Shown here piece after piece: positions 45,667-55,406 of a DNA stretch of 64,000 nucleotides (position 1 is the first letter of the stretch; each line of letters starts with the position of its first letter). Under the pieces are notes generated by a model. The model saw only the letters and a program-made list of their open reading frames with translations. It did not search any database and was not told the DNA's origin. The stretch is from Microbacterium suwonense (GTDB taxonomy: Bacteria > Actinomycetota > Actinomycetes > Actinomycetales > Microbacteriaceae), in contig NZ_AP027728.1 of assembly GCF_030296555.1 (NCBI RefSeq), positions 3,038,001 through 3,102,000 on the forward strand. The letters are read 5' to 3'. Position numbers and translations under genes: made by a program.

Positions 45667-46419
45667 CTAGAGAGCCAGGCGGTAGCCGGTGCCGCGGACG
45701 GTCTCGATCCAGCGGGGTCTCGTGGCCGACTCGCCGAGCTTGCGGCGCAGGTTCGCCATGTGCACCTCGATGGCACGCGCATCGTGCTCGTTGACATAGG
45801 TGCTGTCGCCGTGGCGCTCGCCGCGCAGCATGATCGCGAGAGCTTCCTTGGCCACGGTCGCGCTGCCCGCTCTCATGAGGTCGTGGAGGATGTCGAACTC
45901 GCTGCGGGTGAGTTCGACCTCGGCGCCGTCCGCCACGACCAGGCGCATCTCGGGGTGCATGCGCAGGCCGTGGTGCTCGAGCCAGCCGCTCGCCGTCGGG
46001 TCGGCGGCGGCCTCGGGGCTCTGTCCGGCGCGGTGCGCGTCGCCCATCGCGCGCGGACGGCGCAGCATCGCTTCGATCCTGGCGCGCAGCTCGCGCGGGC
46101 GGAACGGCTTGGTCACATAGTCGTCGGCACCCGAGCGCAGACCCTGCAGCGCATCGACCTCATCGGATCGGGCGGTGAGCATGATCAGGTAGGTGCTGCT
46201 GATGGCGCGGATGCGACGTGCCGTCTCGAAGCCGTCCATCCCGGGCAGGCTCACATCGAGCGTCGTGACCAGCGGGTCGTGCTCCTCGACCAGGCGCAGG
46301 CCGTCGGCTCCGCTGCCCGCAGCCAGCGGGATGAATCCCGCGTGCTCCAGGACCTCGCTCACCAGTCCGCGGGCGTCGGGCTCGTCCTCGATGACCACGG
46401 CGATCTGCGAATCGGTCAA
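45667..46419 (-). CDS. OmpR/PhoB-family response regulator
   Basis: A 250-residue two-domain regulator. The receiver has the acidic pair E11/D12, phospho-acceptor D55 in TLDVSLPGMDGFE, and the switch TARS and VTKPF lysine. The C-terminal winged helix (ELTRSEFDILHDLMR, AIEVHMANLRRKLGE, IETVRGTGYRLAL) binds DNA. The TTG start at 46419 is chosen for the GAGGAG just upstream and because the receiver begins there; an ATG 39 bases further up would add an unlikely tail. It is convergent with the histidine kinase (22 bases between stops), an unusual arrangement for a cognate pair. Confidence 0.92.
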   Translation of the reverse strand: MTDSQIAVVIEDEPDARGLVSEVLEHAGFIPLAAGSGADGLRLVEEHDPLVTTLDVSLPGMDGFETARRIRAISSTYLIMLTARSDEVDALQGLRSGADDYVTKPFRPRELRARIEAMLRRPRAMGDAHRAGQSPEAAADPTASGWLEHHGLRMHPEMRLVVADGAEVELTRSEFDILHDLMRAGSATVAKEALAIMLRGERHGDSTYVNEHDARAIEVHMANLRRKLGESATRPRWIETVRGTGYRLAL

Positions 46420-46589
46420 GAGAACTCCTCGATACGGCCGGGTCGTCCGCGCCGACACCGGTGATGTTAGCGCAGAACACGGCGGATCCCGCGGATCTCA
46501 CTACCGTCGCGGGGCGGGTCGGTGCAAGATGGTGGGAGCTGGCGAGCGCCGGCGCACTGGATGCAGTGAAGATGCGAAGGGGATCCCGC

Positions 46590-46802
46590 ATGGGACTCGA
46601 TGACCTGGTGAACAAGGGCAAGGCCGCCTACGAGCAGAACAAGGACAAGATCGACGCCGCTGTCCACAGCGAGCAGGCCGAGGACATCAGCGACAAGGTC
46701 CTCGACGGGGTCGCGGACTTCGCCAAGAAGGTCGCGCCCGGAGCATCCGAGAAGATCGACGAGATCCGCGACGCCGCGGACAAGTCCGTCGGCAACGAGT
46801 AG
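46590..46802 (+). CDS. Small acidic antitoxin-like protein (MT0933 type)
   Basis: A 70-residue soluble, highly charged helical protein (MGLDDLVNKGKAAYEQNKDK, then DKVLDGVADFAKKVAPG). The pattern fits the actinobacterial MT0933-like antitoxin/stress protein family (PF14013, from memory). ATG 46590 begins the family sequence and GAAGGGGAT lies before it. No toxin gene is adjacent, so the antitoxin name may be only historical. A strong hairpin follows. Confidence 0.65.
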   Translation: MGLDDLVNKGKAAYEQNKDKIDAAVHSEQAEDISDKVLDGVADFAKKVAPGASEKIDEIRDAADKSVGNE

Positions 46803-46819
46803 ACGCTCCCGAGACGCAG

Positions 46820-46856
46820 CAGAGGGCGGCGCACCGAGAGGGTGCGCCGCCCTCTG
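46820..46856. terminator. Hairpin after the antitoxin-like gene
   Basis: A perfect 16-bp stem (46820-46835 with 46841-46856; CAGAGGGCGGCGCACC) over a five-base loop, 18 bases past the stop. No T-run. It isolates the ribosomal leader downstream. Confidence 0.75.
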
Positions 46857-46922
46857 CGTGCCCCGCGATCCCGCTCCGGGCGCGGCCTGCACAGCCGGGA
46901 CGCACACGCGACACGCCCGGGT

Positions 46923-46952
46923 TTGCAGTAGGTGAATCCGTCATGGCAGAAT
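46923..46952 (+). promoter_or_regulatory. S10 operon promoter
   Basis: TTGCAG (46923-46928), an 18-base spacer and CAGAAT (46947-46952). It is the best vegetative promoter before rpsJ and would give a leader of about 330 nucleotides. Confidence 0.55.
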
Positions 46953-46957
46953 AGACA

Positions 46958-47288
46958 GGTTCCACATTCCGGCGCTCTTCGTGATGCGCGGGATCACTGC
47001 CACGACAGTGCATAGGCGGCGCGCTCCTCGCGAGCGGCGCAGGGTTCTAGGCCGCGGGCAGCAGAACGACAAAATCCGACACCTCCTCACAGGGGTCCTG
47101 GTGTGCCTGCATGGCAGGAGGTCGGAACCGCGCGCTGCGGCGTGCGGGATGACAGCAGAACAGTGGTGCAGCAGATCGACTCGCATGAGTCGTTCGAGTG
47201 CCGAGGCGTGAACAGCGCCGACGTGCGTCCAATGCCCCAGGGTCACCCGGCCCCGGACGGTACGACGCCTATAGAGAGAGAGCAGACA
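46958..47288 (+). promoter_or_regulatory. Long 5' leader of the S10 operon
   Basis: About 330 bases from the promoter to rpsJ without a supported gene. It has several hairpins, including CCTGC-ATG-GCAGG (47106-47118) and CGACTC-GCAT-GAGTCG (47177-47192). A leader of this size suggests feedback control by a ribosomal protein, as L4 does in other bacteria, but no known L4 site was matched. The last part (GAGAGAGAGCAG) supplies the rpsJ ribosome-binding site. Confidence 0.45.
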
Positions 47289-47597
47289 ATGGCGGGACAG
47301 AAGATCCGCATTCGCCTGAAGTCGTATGACCACGAGGTCATCGACACGTCGGCGCGCAAGATCGTCGACACCGTGACCCGTGCGGGCGCGACTGTCGTCG
47401 GCCCGGTGCCGCTTCCGACCGAGAAGAACGTGATCGCCGTGATCCGTTCGCCGCACAAGTACAAGGACAGCCGCGAGCACTTCGAGATGCGCACCCACAA
47501 GCGTCTGATCGACATCGTCGACCCGACGCCCAAGGCTGTCGACTCGCTGATGCGCCTCGACCTCCCGGCCGACGTCAACATCGAGATCAAGCTGTAA
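47289..47597 (+). CDS. rpsJ: 30S ribosomal protein S10
   Basis: Full-length S10 (102 residues): [40 protein letters not shown], and the conserved [15 protein letters not shown] loop, ending VNIEIKL. ATG 47289 follows a GAGAGAGAG stretch. First gene of the S10 operon. Confidence 0.98.
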   Translation: MAGQKIRIRLKSYDHEVIDTSARKIVDTVTRAGATVVGPVPLPTEKNVIAVIRSPHKYKDSREHFEMRTHKRLIDIVDPTPKAVDSLMRLDLPADVNIEIKL

Positions 47598-47608
47598 GGG
47601 GTCCTCGA

Positions 47609-48268
47609 ATGGTTGACATCAACGCAAAGATCTCCAAGGGCATGCTCGGCACCAAGCTCGGCATGACCCAGGTATGGGACGAGAACGGCAAGCTCGTTCC
47701 CGTCACCGTCATCGAGCTGGCGCCCAACGTGGTCACCCAGGTCCGCACGCCCGAGAAGGACGGCTACAACGCCGTTCAGATCGCGTACGGCCAGATCGAC
47801 CCCCGCAAGGTCACCAAGCCGCTCACCGCTCACTTCGAGGCCGCCGGCGTCACGCCGCGTCGTCACGTCACCGAGATCCGCACCGCGGATGCCGCTGACT
47901 ACACGCTCGGCCAGGAGCTGACCGCCGAGGCCACCTTCGAGGCCGGTCAGTTGGTCGACGTGGTCGGCACGAGCAAGGGCAAGGGCACCGCCGGTGTCAT
48001 GAAGCGCCACAACTTCAAGGGCGTCTCGGCATCGCACGGTGCGCACCGCAACCACCGCAAGCCCGGTTCGATCGGCGCCTCGTCGACTCCGAGCCGCGTC
48101 TTCAAGGGCATGCGCATGGCCGGCCGTATGGGCGGCGAGCGCGTGACCGTCCTCAACCTCACGGTGCACGCCATCGACGCCGAGAAGGGACTCATGCTCG
48201 TCAAGGGCGCGGTTCCCGGCGCACGCGGCCGCATCGTCTTCGTCCGCAACGCAGTGAAGGGTGCCTGA
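47609..48268 (+). CDS. rplC: 50S ribosomal protein L3
   Basis: Full-length L3 (219 residues): [20 protein letters not shown] and the central loop [20 protein letters not shown], which reaches the peptidyl transferase region, then [13 protein letters not shown]. Second gene of the S10 operon, 11 bases after rpsJ. Confidence 0.98.
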   Translation: MVDINAKISKGMLGTKLGMTQVWDENGKLVPVTVIELAPNVVTQVRTPEKDGYNAVQIAYGQIDPRKVTKPLTAHFEAAGVTPRRHVTEIRTADAADYTLGQELTAEATFEAGQLVDVVGTSKGKGTAGVMKRHNFKGVSASHGAHRNHRKPGSIGASSTPSRVFKGMRMAGRMGGERVTVLNLTVHAIDAEKGLMLVKGAVPGARGRIVFVRNAVKGA

Positions 48269-48270
48269 TC

Positions 48271-48933
48271 ATGGCTGACTCGACTCTCGCGCTCGACGTC
48301 CTCTCTGTCGACGGCAAGAAGGCGGGCTCGATCGAGCTGCCCGCCGCCGTCTTCGACGTCAAGACCAATGTCCCGCTGATCCACCAGGTCGTCGTCGCGC
48401 AGCTCGCTGCGGCTCGCCAGGGGACGCACTCCACCAAGACCCGCGGCGATGTGTCCGGCTCCGGTGCCAAGCCCTTCAAGCAGAAGGGCACCGGCAACGC
48501 GCGCCAGGGCTCGATCCGCATGCCGCAGCACCGCGGCGGTGGCACGGTCCACGGTCCGAAGCCGCGCGACTACGCGCAGCGCACCCCCAAGAAGATGATC
48601 GCCGCCGCCCTGCTGGGCGCGCTCAGCGACCGCTTCCGCGGTGAGCGCCTGCACGCTGTCGAGGCGTTCGTGGCTGACAGCACCCCTTCCACCAAGTCGG
48701 CCGCCGCGCTGATCGCTGCGGTGACCGGTTCGAAGAACGTGCTCGTCGTCATCGAGCGCAGCGACGAGCTGACGCTGAAGAGCGTCCGCAACCTCGCGAA
48801 CGTGCACGTGCTGAGCTTCGACCAGCTGAACGCCTACGACGTGGTCGTCTCCGACGACATCGTCTTCACCAAGGCCGCACTCGAGGGCTTCATCGCCTCG
48901 AAGACCGGCGCAACCGAGGAGGTCTCGGCATGA
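48271..48933 (+). CDS. rplD: 50S ribosomal protein L4
   Basis: Full-length L4 (220 residues): the extended tunnel loop region [20 protein letters not shown] and [20 protein letters not shown], then [17 protein letters not shown]. It lies two bases after rplC. In other bacteria L4 feeds back on this operon; the long leader upstream would be the place to look. Confidence 0.98.
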   Translation: MADSTLALDVLSVDGKKAGSIELPAAVFDVKTNVPLIHQVVVAQLAAARQGTHSTKTRGDVSGSGAKPFKQKGTGNARQGSIRMPQHRGGGTVHGPKPRDYAQRTPKKMIAAALLGALSDRFRGERLHAVEAFVADSTPSTKSAAALIAAVTGSKNVLVVIERSDELTLKSVRNLANVHVLSFDQLNAYDVVVSDDIVFTKAALEGFIASKTGATEEVSA

Positions 48934-49250
48934 CTGAGCAGAACTCCCTCGCAACGGCCCTGAACAAGGACCCGCGCGAGATCATCCTGGGTCCGGTGGT
49001 CTCCGAGAAGAGCTACGGCCTGATCGACGAGGGCAAGTACACCTTCCTGGTGGACCCGCGCGCCTCGAAGACCGAGATCAAGCTCGCCATCGAGAAGATC
49101 TTCGGCGTCAAGGTGTCGTCGGTCAACACGATCAACCGCGTCGGCAAGGCCCGCCGCACCCGCTTCGGCACTGGCAAGCGCAAGGACACCAAGCGCGCCA
49201 TCGTCGCACTGAAGTCGGGCTCCATCGACATCTTCACGGCAGTCGGCTGA
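48930..49250 (+). CDS. rplW: 50S ribosomal protein L23
   Basis: L23 (106 residues), at the tunnel exit where SRP and trigger factor bind: [40 protein letters not shown]. The ATG overlaps the rplD stop by four bases, so the two are coupled. Confidence 0.98.
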   Translation: MTEQNSLATALNKDPREIILGPVVSEKSYGLIDEGKYTFLVDPRASKTEIKLAIEKIFGVKVSSVNTINRVGKARRTRFGTGKRKDTKRAIVALKSGSIDIFTAVG

Positions 49251-49270
49251 CCGGGGGATAAGGACTAATA

Positions 49271-50110
49271 ATGGCTATTCGCAAGTACAAGCCCACGACC
49301 CCGGGTCGCCGCGGTTCGTCGGTGGCCGACTTCGCCGAGATCACGCGATCGACGCCGGAGAAGTCGCTGCTGCGTCCGCTCTCGAAGACCGGTGGTCGCA
49401 ACAACCAGGGCCGCATCACGACCCGTCACATCGGCGGCGGACACAAGCGCCAGTACCGCGTCATCGACTTCCGTCGCAATGACAAGGACGGCATCAACGC
49501 CAAGGTCGCTCACATCGAGTACGACCCCAACCGCACCGCGCGCATCGCGCTGCTGCACTACTTCGACGGCGAGAAGCGCTACATCCTCGCGCCGACGAAG
49601 CTGAAGCAGGGCGACATCGTCGAGTCCGGCGCCAGCGCCGACATCAAGCCGGGCAACAACCTCCCGCTGAAGAACATCCCCACCGGAACCGTGATCCACG
49701 CGATCGAGCTGCGTCCCGGTGGCGGAGCGAAGATGGCACGTTCGGCCGGCGCCTCGGTGCGCCTGGTCGCCAAGGACGGCCCCTACGCTCAGCTGCGTCT
49801 GCCCTCGGGCGAGATCCGCAACGTCGATGCGCGCTGCCGCGCGACCATCGGCGAGGTCGGCAACGCCGAGCAGTCGAACATCAACTGGGGCAAGGCCGGC
49901 CGCAAGCGCTGGAAGGGCGTGCGCCCGACCGTCCGCGGTGTCGCGATGAACCCGGTCGATCACCCGCACGGTGGTGGTGAGGGCAAGACGTCCGGTGGTC
50001 GTCACCCCGTCTCCCCGTGGGGCCAGGCTGAGGGTCGTACCCGTCACGCCAACAAGGAAAGCGACAAGTACATCGTGCGTCGCCGCAACGCCGGCAAGAA
50101 GCGCAAGTAG
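49271..50110 (+). CDS. rplB: 50S ribosomal protein L2
   Basis: Full-length L2 (279 residues), needed for subunit joining and peptidyl transfer: [39 protein letters not shown] and [20 protein letters not shown], including the conserved His used near the active site. Good AAGGACTAATA spacing before the ATG. Confidence 0.98.
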   Translation: MAIRKYKPTTPGRRGSSVADFAEITRSTPEKSLLRPLSKTGGRNNQGRITTRHIGGGHKRQYRVIDFRRNDKDGINAKVAHIEYDPNRTARIALLHYFDGEKRYILAPTKLKQGDIVESGASADIKPGNNLPLKNIPTGTVIHAIELRPGGGAKMARSAGASVRLVAKDGPYAQLRLPSGEIRNVDARCRATIGEVGNAEQSNINWGKAGRKRWKGVRPTVRGVAMNPVDHPHGGGEGKTSGGRHPVSPWGQAEGRTRHANKESDKYIVRRRNAGKKRK

Positions 50111-50122
50111 GAGTAGAGGAAG

Positions 50123-50404
50123 ATGCCACGCAGTCTTAAGAAGGGCCCCTTCGTCGACGAGCACCTGCTTCGCAAGGTGATCGGTCAGAACGAGGGCGGT
50201 TCCAAGAACGTCATCAAGACCTGGTCCCGTCGGTCGATGATCGTGCCGGCGATGCTCGGTCACACGATCGCCGTCCACGACGGTCGCAAGCACATCCCTG
50301 TGTTCGTGACCGAGACCATGGTCGGCCACAAACTGGGCGAGTTCGCGCCCACCCGCACCTTCCGCGGCCATGTGAAGGACGACAAGAAGGGCCGTCGCCG
50401 CTGA
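50123..50404 (+). CDS. rpsS: 30S ribosomal protein S19
   Basis: Full-length S19 (93 residues): [38 protein letters not shown] and [30 protein letters not shown] before the ATG. It sits between rplB and rplV as usual. Confidence 0.98.
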   Translation: MPRSLKKGPFVDEHLLRKVIGQNEGGSKNVIKTWSRRSMIVPAMLGHTIAVHDGRKHIPVFVTETMVGHKLGEFAPTRTFRGHVKDDKKGRRR

Positions 50405-50442
50405 CGCGGTGACGCTCTGGAGAGAAACAGAGGAGGAGAACA

Positions 50443-50841
50443 ATGGTGGATTCCATCGCACGCGTCAAGCACATTCGCGTGACCCCTCAGAAGGCTCGTC
50501 GTGTCGTCGCCCTCATCAAGGGCAAGCAGGCGCAGGAAGCACTGGCCATTCTGAAGTTCGCCCCGCAGGGCGCCAGCGAGCCGATCTACAAGCTCGTCGC
50601 CGCTGCGATCGCGAACGCACAGGTCAAGGCCGATCGCGACGGCGAGTTCCTGGACGAGCAGGATCTGTACGTGAAGAACGCGTACGTCGACGAGGGCACG
50701 ACGCTCAAGCGCTTCCAGCCCCGTGCTCAGGGACGCGCGTTCCAGATCAAGAAGCGCACGAGCCACATCACGGTCGTGCTGGCCACCCCCGAGGTCGCTG
50801 ACGCGGCTCCGGCGGCCACGACGAAGAAGGCGAGCAAGTAA
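50443..50841 (+). CDS. rplV: 50S ribosomal protein L22
   Basis: L22 (132 residues): [20 protein letters not shown] and the macrolide-tunnel hairpin region [20 protein letters not shown]. The C-terminus has about 18 extra residues rich in Ala and Lys ([14 protein letters not shown]), seen in other ribosomal proteins of this window. Its stop overlaps the rpsC ATG. Confidence 0.98.
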   Translation: MVDSIARVKHIRVTPQKARRVVALIKGKQAQEALAILKFAPQGASEPIYKLVAAAIANAQVKADRDGEFLDEQDLYVKNAYVDEGTTLKRFQPRAQGRAFQIKKRTSHITVVLATPEVADAAPAATTKKASK

Positions 50842-51587
50842 TGGGCCAGAAGGTCAACCCGTACGGCTTCCGCCTCGGCATCACCACGGACCACGTGTCT
50901 CGCTGGTTCTCGGACTCGACGAAGCCCGGCCAGCGTTACGCCGACTACGTCGCCGAGGACATCAAGATCCGTCGCCTGCTGCAGACGCAGCTCGACCGCG
51001 CCGGCGTCTCGAACATCGAGATCGAGCGCACCCGCGACCGTGTGCGTGTGGACATCCACACCGCGCGTCCCGGTATCGTCATCGGCCGCCGCGGCGCCGA
51101 GGCTGAGCGCATCCGCGGCGACCTCGAGAAGCTGACCGGCAAGCAGATCCAGCTGAACATCCTCGAGGTCAAGAACCCCGAGGCAGACGCTCAGCTGGTC
51201 GCACAGGGGATCGCCGAGCAGCTGTCTGCTCGCGTGGCGTTCCGCCGTGCGATGCGCAAGGGTCTGCAGGGCGCGCAGCGCGCCGGCGCCAAGGGCATCC
51301 GCATCCAGGTCTCCGGCCGCCTCGGCGGCGCGGAGATGAGCCGCTCGGAGTTCTACCGCGAGGGTCGTGTGCCGCTGCACACGCTGCGCGCGAACATCGA
51401 CTACGGCTTCTACGAGGCCAGGACCACCTTCGGCCGCATCGGCGTGAAGGTCTGGATCTACAAGGGCGACCTCACCAACAAGGAACTCGCGCGCGAGCAG
51501 GCCAACATGAAGCCGCAGCGCGAGCGCGGCGATCGCCGTCGCGCTCCGCGCAACGAGGCGCCTGTCGCAGAAGGAGCGTCGGCATAA
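50841..51587 (+). CDS. rpsC: 30S ribosomal protein S3
   Basis: Full-length S3 (248 residues), part of the mRNA entry helicase: [20 protein letters not shown], the KH-domain GXXG as [20 protein letters not shown], and [16 protein letters not shown] [20 protein letters not shown] basic, disordered tail ends the protein. It overlaps both neighbours by one to four bases. Confidence 0.98.
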   Translation: MGQKVNPYGFRLGITTDHVSRWFSDSTKPGQRYADYVAEDIKIRRLLQTQLDRAGVSNIEIERTRDRVRVDIHTARPGIVIGRRGAEAERIRGDLEKLTGKQIQLNILEVKNPEADAQLVAQGIAEQLSARVAFRRAMRKGLQGAQRAGAKGIRIQVSGRLGGAEMSRSEFYREGRVPLHTLRANIDYGFYEARTTFGRIGVKVWIYKGDLTNKELAREQANMKPQRERGDRRRAPRNEAPVAEGASA

Positions 51588-52006
51588 TGCTCATCCCCCG
51601 CAAGGTCAAGTACCGCAAGCAGCACCACCCGAAGCGTACGGGTCAGGCGTCGGGCGGCACGAAGGTCTCCTTCGGCGATTACGGCATCCAGGCACTGACT
51701 CCCGCGTATGTGACCAACCGTCAGATCGAGTCCGCTCGTATCGCGATGACCCGTCACATCAAGCGCGGTGGAAAGGTGTGGATCAACATCTACCCCGACC
51801 GTCCGCTCACCAAGAAGCCCGCCGAGACCCGTATGGGTTCCGGTAAGGGCTCCCCTGAGTGGTGGGTCGCAAACGTCAAGCCGGGCCGCGTCCTCTTCGA
51901 GGTCGCGGGCGTGAGCGAGGAACTCGCACGCGAGGCGCTCACCCGGGCCATTCACAAGCTGCCGCTCAAGGCACGCATCATCAAGCGCGAGGAGGGCGAC
52001 GCGTAA
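51587..52006 (+). CDS. rplP: 50S ribosomal protein L16
   Basis: Full-length L16 (139 residues), at the A-site t[43 protein letters not shown] and [20 protein letters not shown]. Start and stop overlap the neighbouring genes by one to four bases (TAATG). Confidence 0.98.
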   Translation: MLIPRKVKYRKQHHPKRTGQASGGTKVSFGDYGIQALTPAYVTNRQIESARIAMTRHIKRGGKVWINIYPDRPLTKKPAETRMGSGKGSPEWWVANVKPGRVLFEVAGVSEELAREALTRAIHKLPLKARIIKREEGDA

Positions 52007-52320
52007 TGGCGATCGGCACCAAGGAGCTCGCACCCGCCGAGCTCGACACGTTCGAAGACCAGCGCCTCGTCGAGGAGCTGCGCAAGGCCAAGGAGGAGCT
52101 GTTCAACCTCCGCTTCCAGTCGGCCACCGGCCAGCTGGAGAGCCACGGCCGCATCCGCGCCGTCAAGCGCGACATCGCGCGCCTGTACACCGTGATCCGC
52201 GAGCGCGAGCTGGGCATCCGTGCCACGCCCGCCCCCGTCGAGGCTCCGGCGAAGGCGAAGAAGAGCAAGGCGAAGAAGTCCGGGGATGCCTCGGCTGACG
52301 CCGAAGGGAAGTCCGAGTAA
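52006..52320 (+). CDS. rpmC: 50S ribosomal protein L29
   Basis: L29 with an extended C-terminus (104 residues; about 65-80 is common). The core is [20 protein letters not shown] and [20 protein letters not shown]; the extra tail is Lys/Ala-rich ([18 protein letters not shown]). ATG 52006 overlaps the rplP stop (TAATG). The tail is typical of Microbacteriaceae L29 and likely disordered. Confidence 0.95.
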   Translation: MAIGTKELAPAELDTFEDQRLVEELRKAKEELFNLRFQSATGQLESHGRIRAVKRDIARLYTVIRERELGIRATPAPVEAPAKAKKSKAKKSGDASADAEGKSE

Positions 52321-52634
52321 TGGCTGAGAAGAAGGCTGCTGAAGCCGTCTCGCACGGCGTGCACGATGTGCGCGAAGCCGGTGCGCGCGGTTACCGCAAG
52401 GCCCGCCGTGGCTACGTCGTCAGCGACAAGATGGACAAGACCATCGTCGTCGAGGTCGAGGACCGCGTGAAGCACCCGCTTTACGGCAAGGTCATCCGCC
52501 GCACCGAGAAGGTCAAGGCGCACGACGAGAACAACACCGCCGGCATCGGCGACCTCGTTCTCATCAACGAGACCCGCCCGCTGAGCGCCACCAAGCGCTG
52601 GCGTCTGGTGGAGATCCTGGAGAAGGCAAAGTGA
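52320..52634 (+). CDS. rpsQ: 30S ribosomal protein S17
   Basis: S17 (104 residues): [40 protein letters not shown] and [17 protein letters not shown]. About 20 extra N-terminal residues ([16 protein letters not shown]) precede the core. ATG overlaps the rpmC stop and its own stop overlaps rplN. Confidence 0.98.
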   Translation: MAEKKAAEAVSHGVHDVREAGARGYRKARRGYVVSDKMDKTIVVEVEDRVKHPLYGKVIRRTEKVKAHDENNTAGIGDLVLINETRPLSATKRWRLVEILEKAK

Positions 52635-52999
52635 TCCAGTCCGAGTCCCGCCTCAAGGTCGCCGACAACACCGGCGCGAAGGAGCTGCTCGCGATCCGCG
52701 TCCTCGGTGGTTCCAGCCGCCGTTACGCCGGTCTGGGCGACACCATCGTCGCGACTGTCAAGGACGCGATCCCGGGCGGCAACGTCAAGAAGGGCGATGT
52801 GGTCAAGGCCGTCATCGTCCGCACCAAGAAGTCCACGCGCCGTCCCGACGGCTCGTACATCAAGTTCGACGAGAACGCCGCCGTGCTGCTGAAGAGCGAC
52901 GGGGAGCCCCGTGGCACCCGCATCTTCGGGCCGGTCGGTCGTGAGCTTCGTGACAAGAAGTTCATGAAGATCGTCTCGCTCGCCCCGGAGGTCATCTGA
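52631..52999 (+). CDS. rplN: 50S ribosomal protein L14
   Basis: Full-length L14 (122 residues): [40 protein letters not shown] and [23 protein letters not shown] 52631 overlaps the rpsQ stop. Confidence 0.98.
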   Translation: MIQSESRLKVADNTGAKELLAIRVLGGSSRRYAGLGDTIVATVKDAIPGGNVKKGDVVKAVIVRTKKSTRRPDGSYIKFDENAAVLLKSDGEPRGTRIFGPVGRELRDKKFMKIVSLAPEVI

Positions 53000-53001
53000 T
53001 C

Positions 53002-53361
53002 ATGGCGAACATCAAGAAGGGTGACCTGGTTCAGGTCATCACGGGCCGCAAGCAGGACAAGGGCGGCGACCGCGGCAAGCAGGGCAAGGTCCTCGAGGTC
53101 CTCGTCGAGCAGAACCGCGTCGTGGTGGAGGGCGTGAACTACGTCACCAAGCACACCCGCGTCGGCCAGACCCAGCGCGGCACCAAGACGGGTGGGATCG
53201 AGACCGTCGAGGCCCCGATCCACATCTCCAACGTCGCCGTCGTGGACCCCTCGACCAAGAAGCCGACCCGTGTCGGCCACCGCGTCGAGGAGCAGGTCAA
53301 GGACGGCGTGAAGCGCACGGTCCGCGTGCGCTACGCGAAGAAGTCAGGTAAGGACCTCTGA
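53002..53361 (+). CDS. rplX: 50S ribosomal protein L24
   Basis: Full-length L24 (119 residues), an early assembly protein: the KOW motif [20 protein letters not shown] and [20 protein letters not shown]. It lies two bases after rplN and its stop overlaps the rplE start. Confidence 0.98.
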   Translation: MANIKKGDLVQVITGRKQDKGGDRGKQGKVLEVLVEQNRVVVEGVNYVTKHTRVGQTQRGTKTGGIETVEAPIHISNVAVVDPSTKKPTRVGHRVEEQVKDGVKRTVRVRYAKKSGKDL

Positions 53362-53951
53362 TGGCAGCGACTGAGGCTGCGGAGGCTGTCAAGGTGCAGC
53401 CCCGCCTGAAGGCCAAGTACAACACCGAGATCAAGAAGGCCCTGCAGGAGCAGTTCGGCTACGCGAACGTCATGCAGATCCCCGGCCTGGTCAAGGTGGT
53501 CGTCAACACCGGTGTCGGCGAGGCCGCTCGCGACAGCAAGGTGATCGACGGTGCGATCGACGATCTCACCAAGATCACCGGCCAGAAGCCGATCGTCACC
53601 AAGGCCCGCAAGTCCATCGCGCAGTTCAAGCTGCGCGAGGGACAGGCCATCGGCGCGCACGTCACCCTCCGCGGCGACCGCGCCTGGGAGTTCGTCGACC
53701 GCCTGGTGAACCTCGCACTGCCCCGCATCCGCGACTTCCGCGGGCTGTCGGACCAGCAGTTCGACGGCAAGGGCAACTACACCTTCGGTCTCCAGGAGCA
53801 GAGCGTGTTCCACGAGATCGATCAGGACAAGATCGACCGCGTCCGCGGATTCGACATCACCGTGGTCACCACGGCCAAGACGGATGACGAGGGTCGTGCA
53901 CTCCTGCGCGCGCTCGGCTTCCCGTTCAAGGCCGCCGACGCCCCGGCTTGA
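53361..53951 (+). CDS. rplE: 50S ribosomal protein L5
   Basis: Full-length L5 (196 residues), which binds 5S r[63 protein letters not shown] and [20 protein letters not shown]. Last gene before a 132-base break; the rpsN gene often found here is absent. Confidence 0.98.
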   Translation: MAATEAAEAVKVQPRLKAKYNTEIKKALQEQFGYANVMQIPGLVKVVVNTGVGEAARDSKVIDGAIDDLTKITGQKPIVTKARKSIAQFKLREGQAIGAHVTLRGDRAWEFVDRLVNLALPRIRDFRGLSDQQFDGKGNYTFGLQEQSVFHEIDQDKIDRVRGFDITVVTTAKTDDEGRALLRALGFPFKAADAPA

Positions 53952-53999
53952 CACTTCGACGGGCTCAGCGACCTGACGGTCACTGAGCCCGTCGATGTG
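53952..53999. repeat. Palindromic repeat between rplE and rpsH
   Basis: A 22-base left arm (53952-53973, core TTCGACGGGCTCAGCGACC) pairs with 53978-53999 at 20 of 22 positions over a four-base loop. The sequence resembles the TTCGACAGGCTCAGGGACC type of dispersed repeat that I recall from Microbacteriaceae genomes. It would form a very strong hairpin right after the rplE stop. Confidence 0.8.
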
Positions 54000-54003
54000 C
54001 CCG

Positions 54004-54009
54004 TATAAT
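54004..54009 (+). promoter_or_regulatory. Consensus -10 (TATAAT) for a second spc promoter
   Basis: TATAAT lies 75 bases before the rpsH ATG. Such an exact AT-rich hexamer is rare in this GC-rich DNA. No good -35 is visible at 16-18 bases. It would restart transcription after the strong hairpin at 53952-53999. Confidence 0.55.
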
Positions 54010-54083
54010 TGAAGATTGTGTGTTCACGCAGGTCGGCGTTCGTGTAACGGGCGTCGAAACCTCATGATCGAAAGAAGAAGACA

Positions 54084-54482
54084 ATGACAATGACAGACCC
54101 GGTCGCAGACATGCTGACCCGTCTGCGCAACGCGAACTCGGCTCATCACGACTCCGTGTCCATGCCGTCGAGCAAGCTCAAGACGAACATCGCCGAGATC
54201 CTCCAGCAGGAGGGCTACATCGCCGGCTTCGAGGTCGCAGACGCCCGCGTCGGCAGCAGCCTCACCCTGTCGCTCAAGTACGGTCCCAACCGCGAGCGCT
54301 CCATCGCCGGCATCAAGCGCGTGTCGAAGCCCGGTCTGCGTGTCTACGCGAAGTCGACCGAGCTGCCCAAGGTCCTCGGCGGCCTGGGTGTTGCCATCCT
54401 GTCCACCTCCTCCGGTCTTCTCACCGACCGTCAGGCTGAGCAGAAGGGCGTGGGCGGAGAAGTTCTCGCCTACGTGTGGTGA
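54084..54482 (+). CDS. rpsH: 30S ribosomal protein S8
   Basis: Full-length S8 (132 residues): [40 protein letters not shown] and [23 protein letters not shown] 54084 is the usual start; ATG 54090 is two codons later. First gene after the break in the spc operon. Confidence 0.98.
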   Translation: MTMTDPVADMLTRLRNANSAHHDSVSMPSSKLKTNIAEILQQEGYIAGFEVADARVGSSLTLSLKYGPNRERSIAGIKRVSKPGLRVYAKSTELPKVLGGLGVAILSTSSGLLTDRQAEQKGVGGEVLAYVW

Positions 54483-54488
54483 TCTGAC

Positions 54489-55025
54489 ATGTCGCGTATC
54501 GGACGACTTCCCATCGACATCCCCGCGGGTGTGACCGTCTCGGTCGACGGCCGTGAGGTGTCGGTGAAGGGCCCCAAGGGCGAGCTGAGCCTGACGGTGG
54601 CCTCCCCCATCCAGGTCGAGGTGCAGGACGGCCAGGTTCTGGTCACCCGCCCCGACAACGAGCGCGAGTCGCGGTCGCTCCACGGCCTGACCCGCACTCT
54701 CATCAACAACGACATCATCGGCGTGACCCAGGGCTACACCAAGGGCCTCGAGGTCGTCGGCACCGGCTACCGCGTGCAGCAGAAGGGCAGCTCGGTCGAG
54801 TTCGCTCTCGGCTTCTCGCACCCGGTCCTGATCGACCCGCCCGCCGGCATCACCCTGACGGTCGAGGGCACGAACAAGCTCACCGTCAGCGGGATCAGCA
54901 AGCAGGCTGTCGGCGAGGCAGCTGCGAACATCCGCAAGATCCGCAAGCCCGAGCCGTACAAGGGCAAGGGCGTGCGTTACGCCGGCGAGGTCGTGCGTCG
55001 CAAGGCCGGAAAGGCTGGTAAGTAA
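54489..55025 (+). CDS. rplF: 50S ribosomal protein L6
   Basis: Full-length L6 (178 residues): [40 protein letters not shown] and the signature [20 protein letters not shown]. Six bases after rpsH. Confidence 0.98.
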   Translation: MSRIGRLPIDIPAGVTVSVDGREVSVKGPKGELSLTVASPIQVEVQDGQVLVTRPDNERESRSLHGLTRTLINNDIIGVTQGYTKGLEVVGTGYRVQQKGSSVEFALGFSHPVLIDPPAGITLTVEGTNKLTVSGISKQAVGEAAANIRKIRKPEPYKGKGVRYAGEVVRRKAGKAGK

Positions 55026-55027
55026 CC

Positions 55028-55390
55028 ATGGCTGTCAAGTCCAAGTCCGCCGCTCGCGCGGTTCGCCACGCTCGTCTTCGCAAGAAGATCAGCGGCACCG
55101 ACACCCGCCCGCGTCTGGTCGTCAACCGTTCGGCTCGCCACGTCTTCGTGCAGCTCGTCGACGACAGCAGGGGCCACACCGTGGCATCCGCTTCCACGCT
55201 CGAGACCGACCTGCGCACCTTCGACGGCGACAAGACCGCCAAGGCGCGCAAGGTGGGCGAGCTGCTCGCCGAGCGCGCGAAGGCCGCCGGTTTTTCCGAG
55301 GCGGTGTTCGACCGCGGCGGTAACCGCTACGCCGGTCGGGTCGCGGCCATCGCCGAAGGCGCCCGTGAAGGGGGCTGGCACTGTGAGTGA
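55028..55390 (+). CDS. rplR: 50S ribosomal protein L18
   Basis: L18, which binds 5S r[42 protein letters not shown] and [20 protein letters not shown]. As read the last residues are EGGWHCE. One more G in the G5 run at 55370-55374 would give EGGLAL and a stop at 55384-55386, the expected actinobacterial ending (119 residues). This is one of the clearest signs of a base-call error in the window. Otherwise complete. Confidence 0.97.
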   Translation: MAVKSKSAARAVRHARLRKKISGTDTRPRLVVNRSARHVFVQLVDDSRGHTVASASTLETDLRTFDGDKTAKARKVGELLAERAKAAGFSEAVFDRGGNRYAGRVAAIAEGAREGGWHCE

Positions 55391-55406
55391 CAACAAGGAG
55401 AACGAA

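Noticed and set aside
53948..53953. TTGACA as the -35 of the rpsH promoter
   Set aside because: It overlaps the rplE stop and lies about 50 bases before the TATAAT box, far outside the normal spacing.
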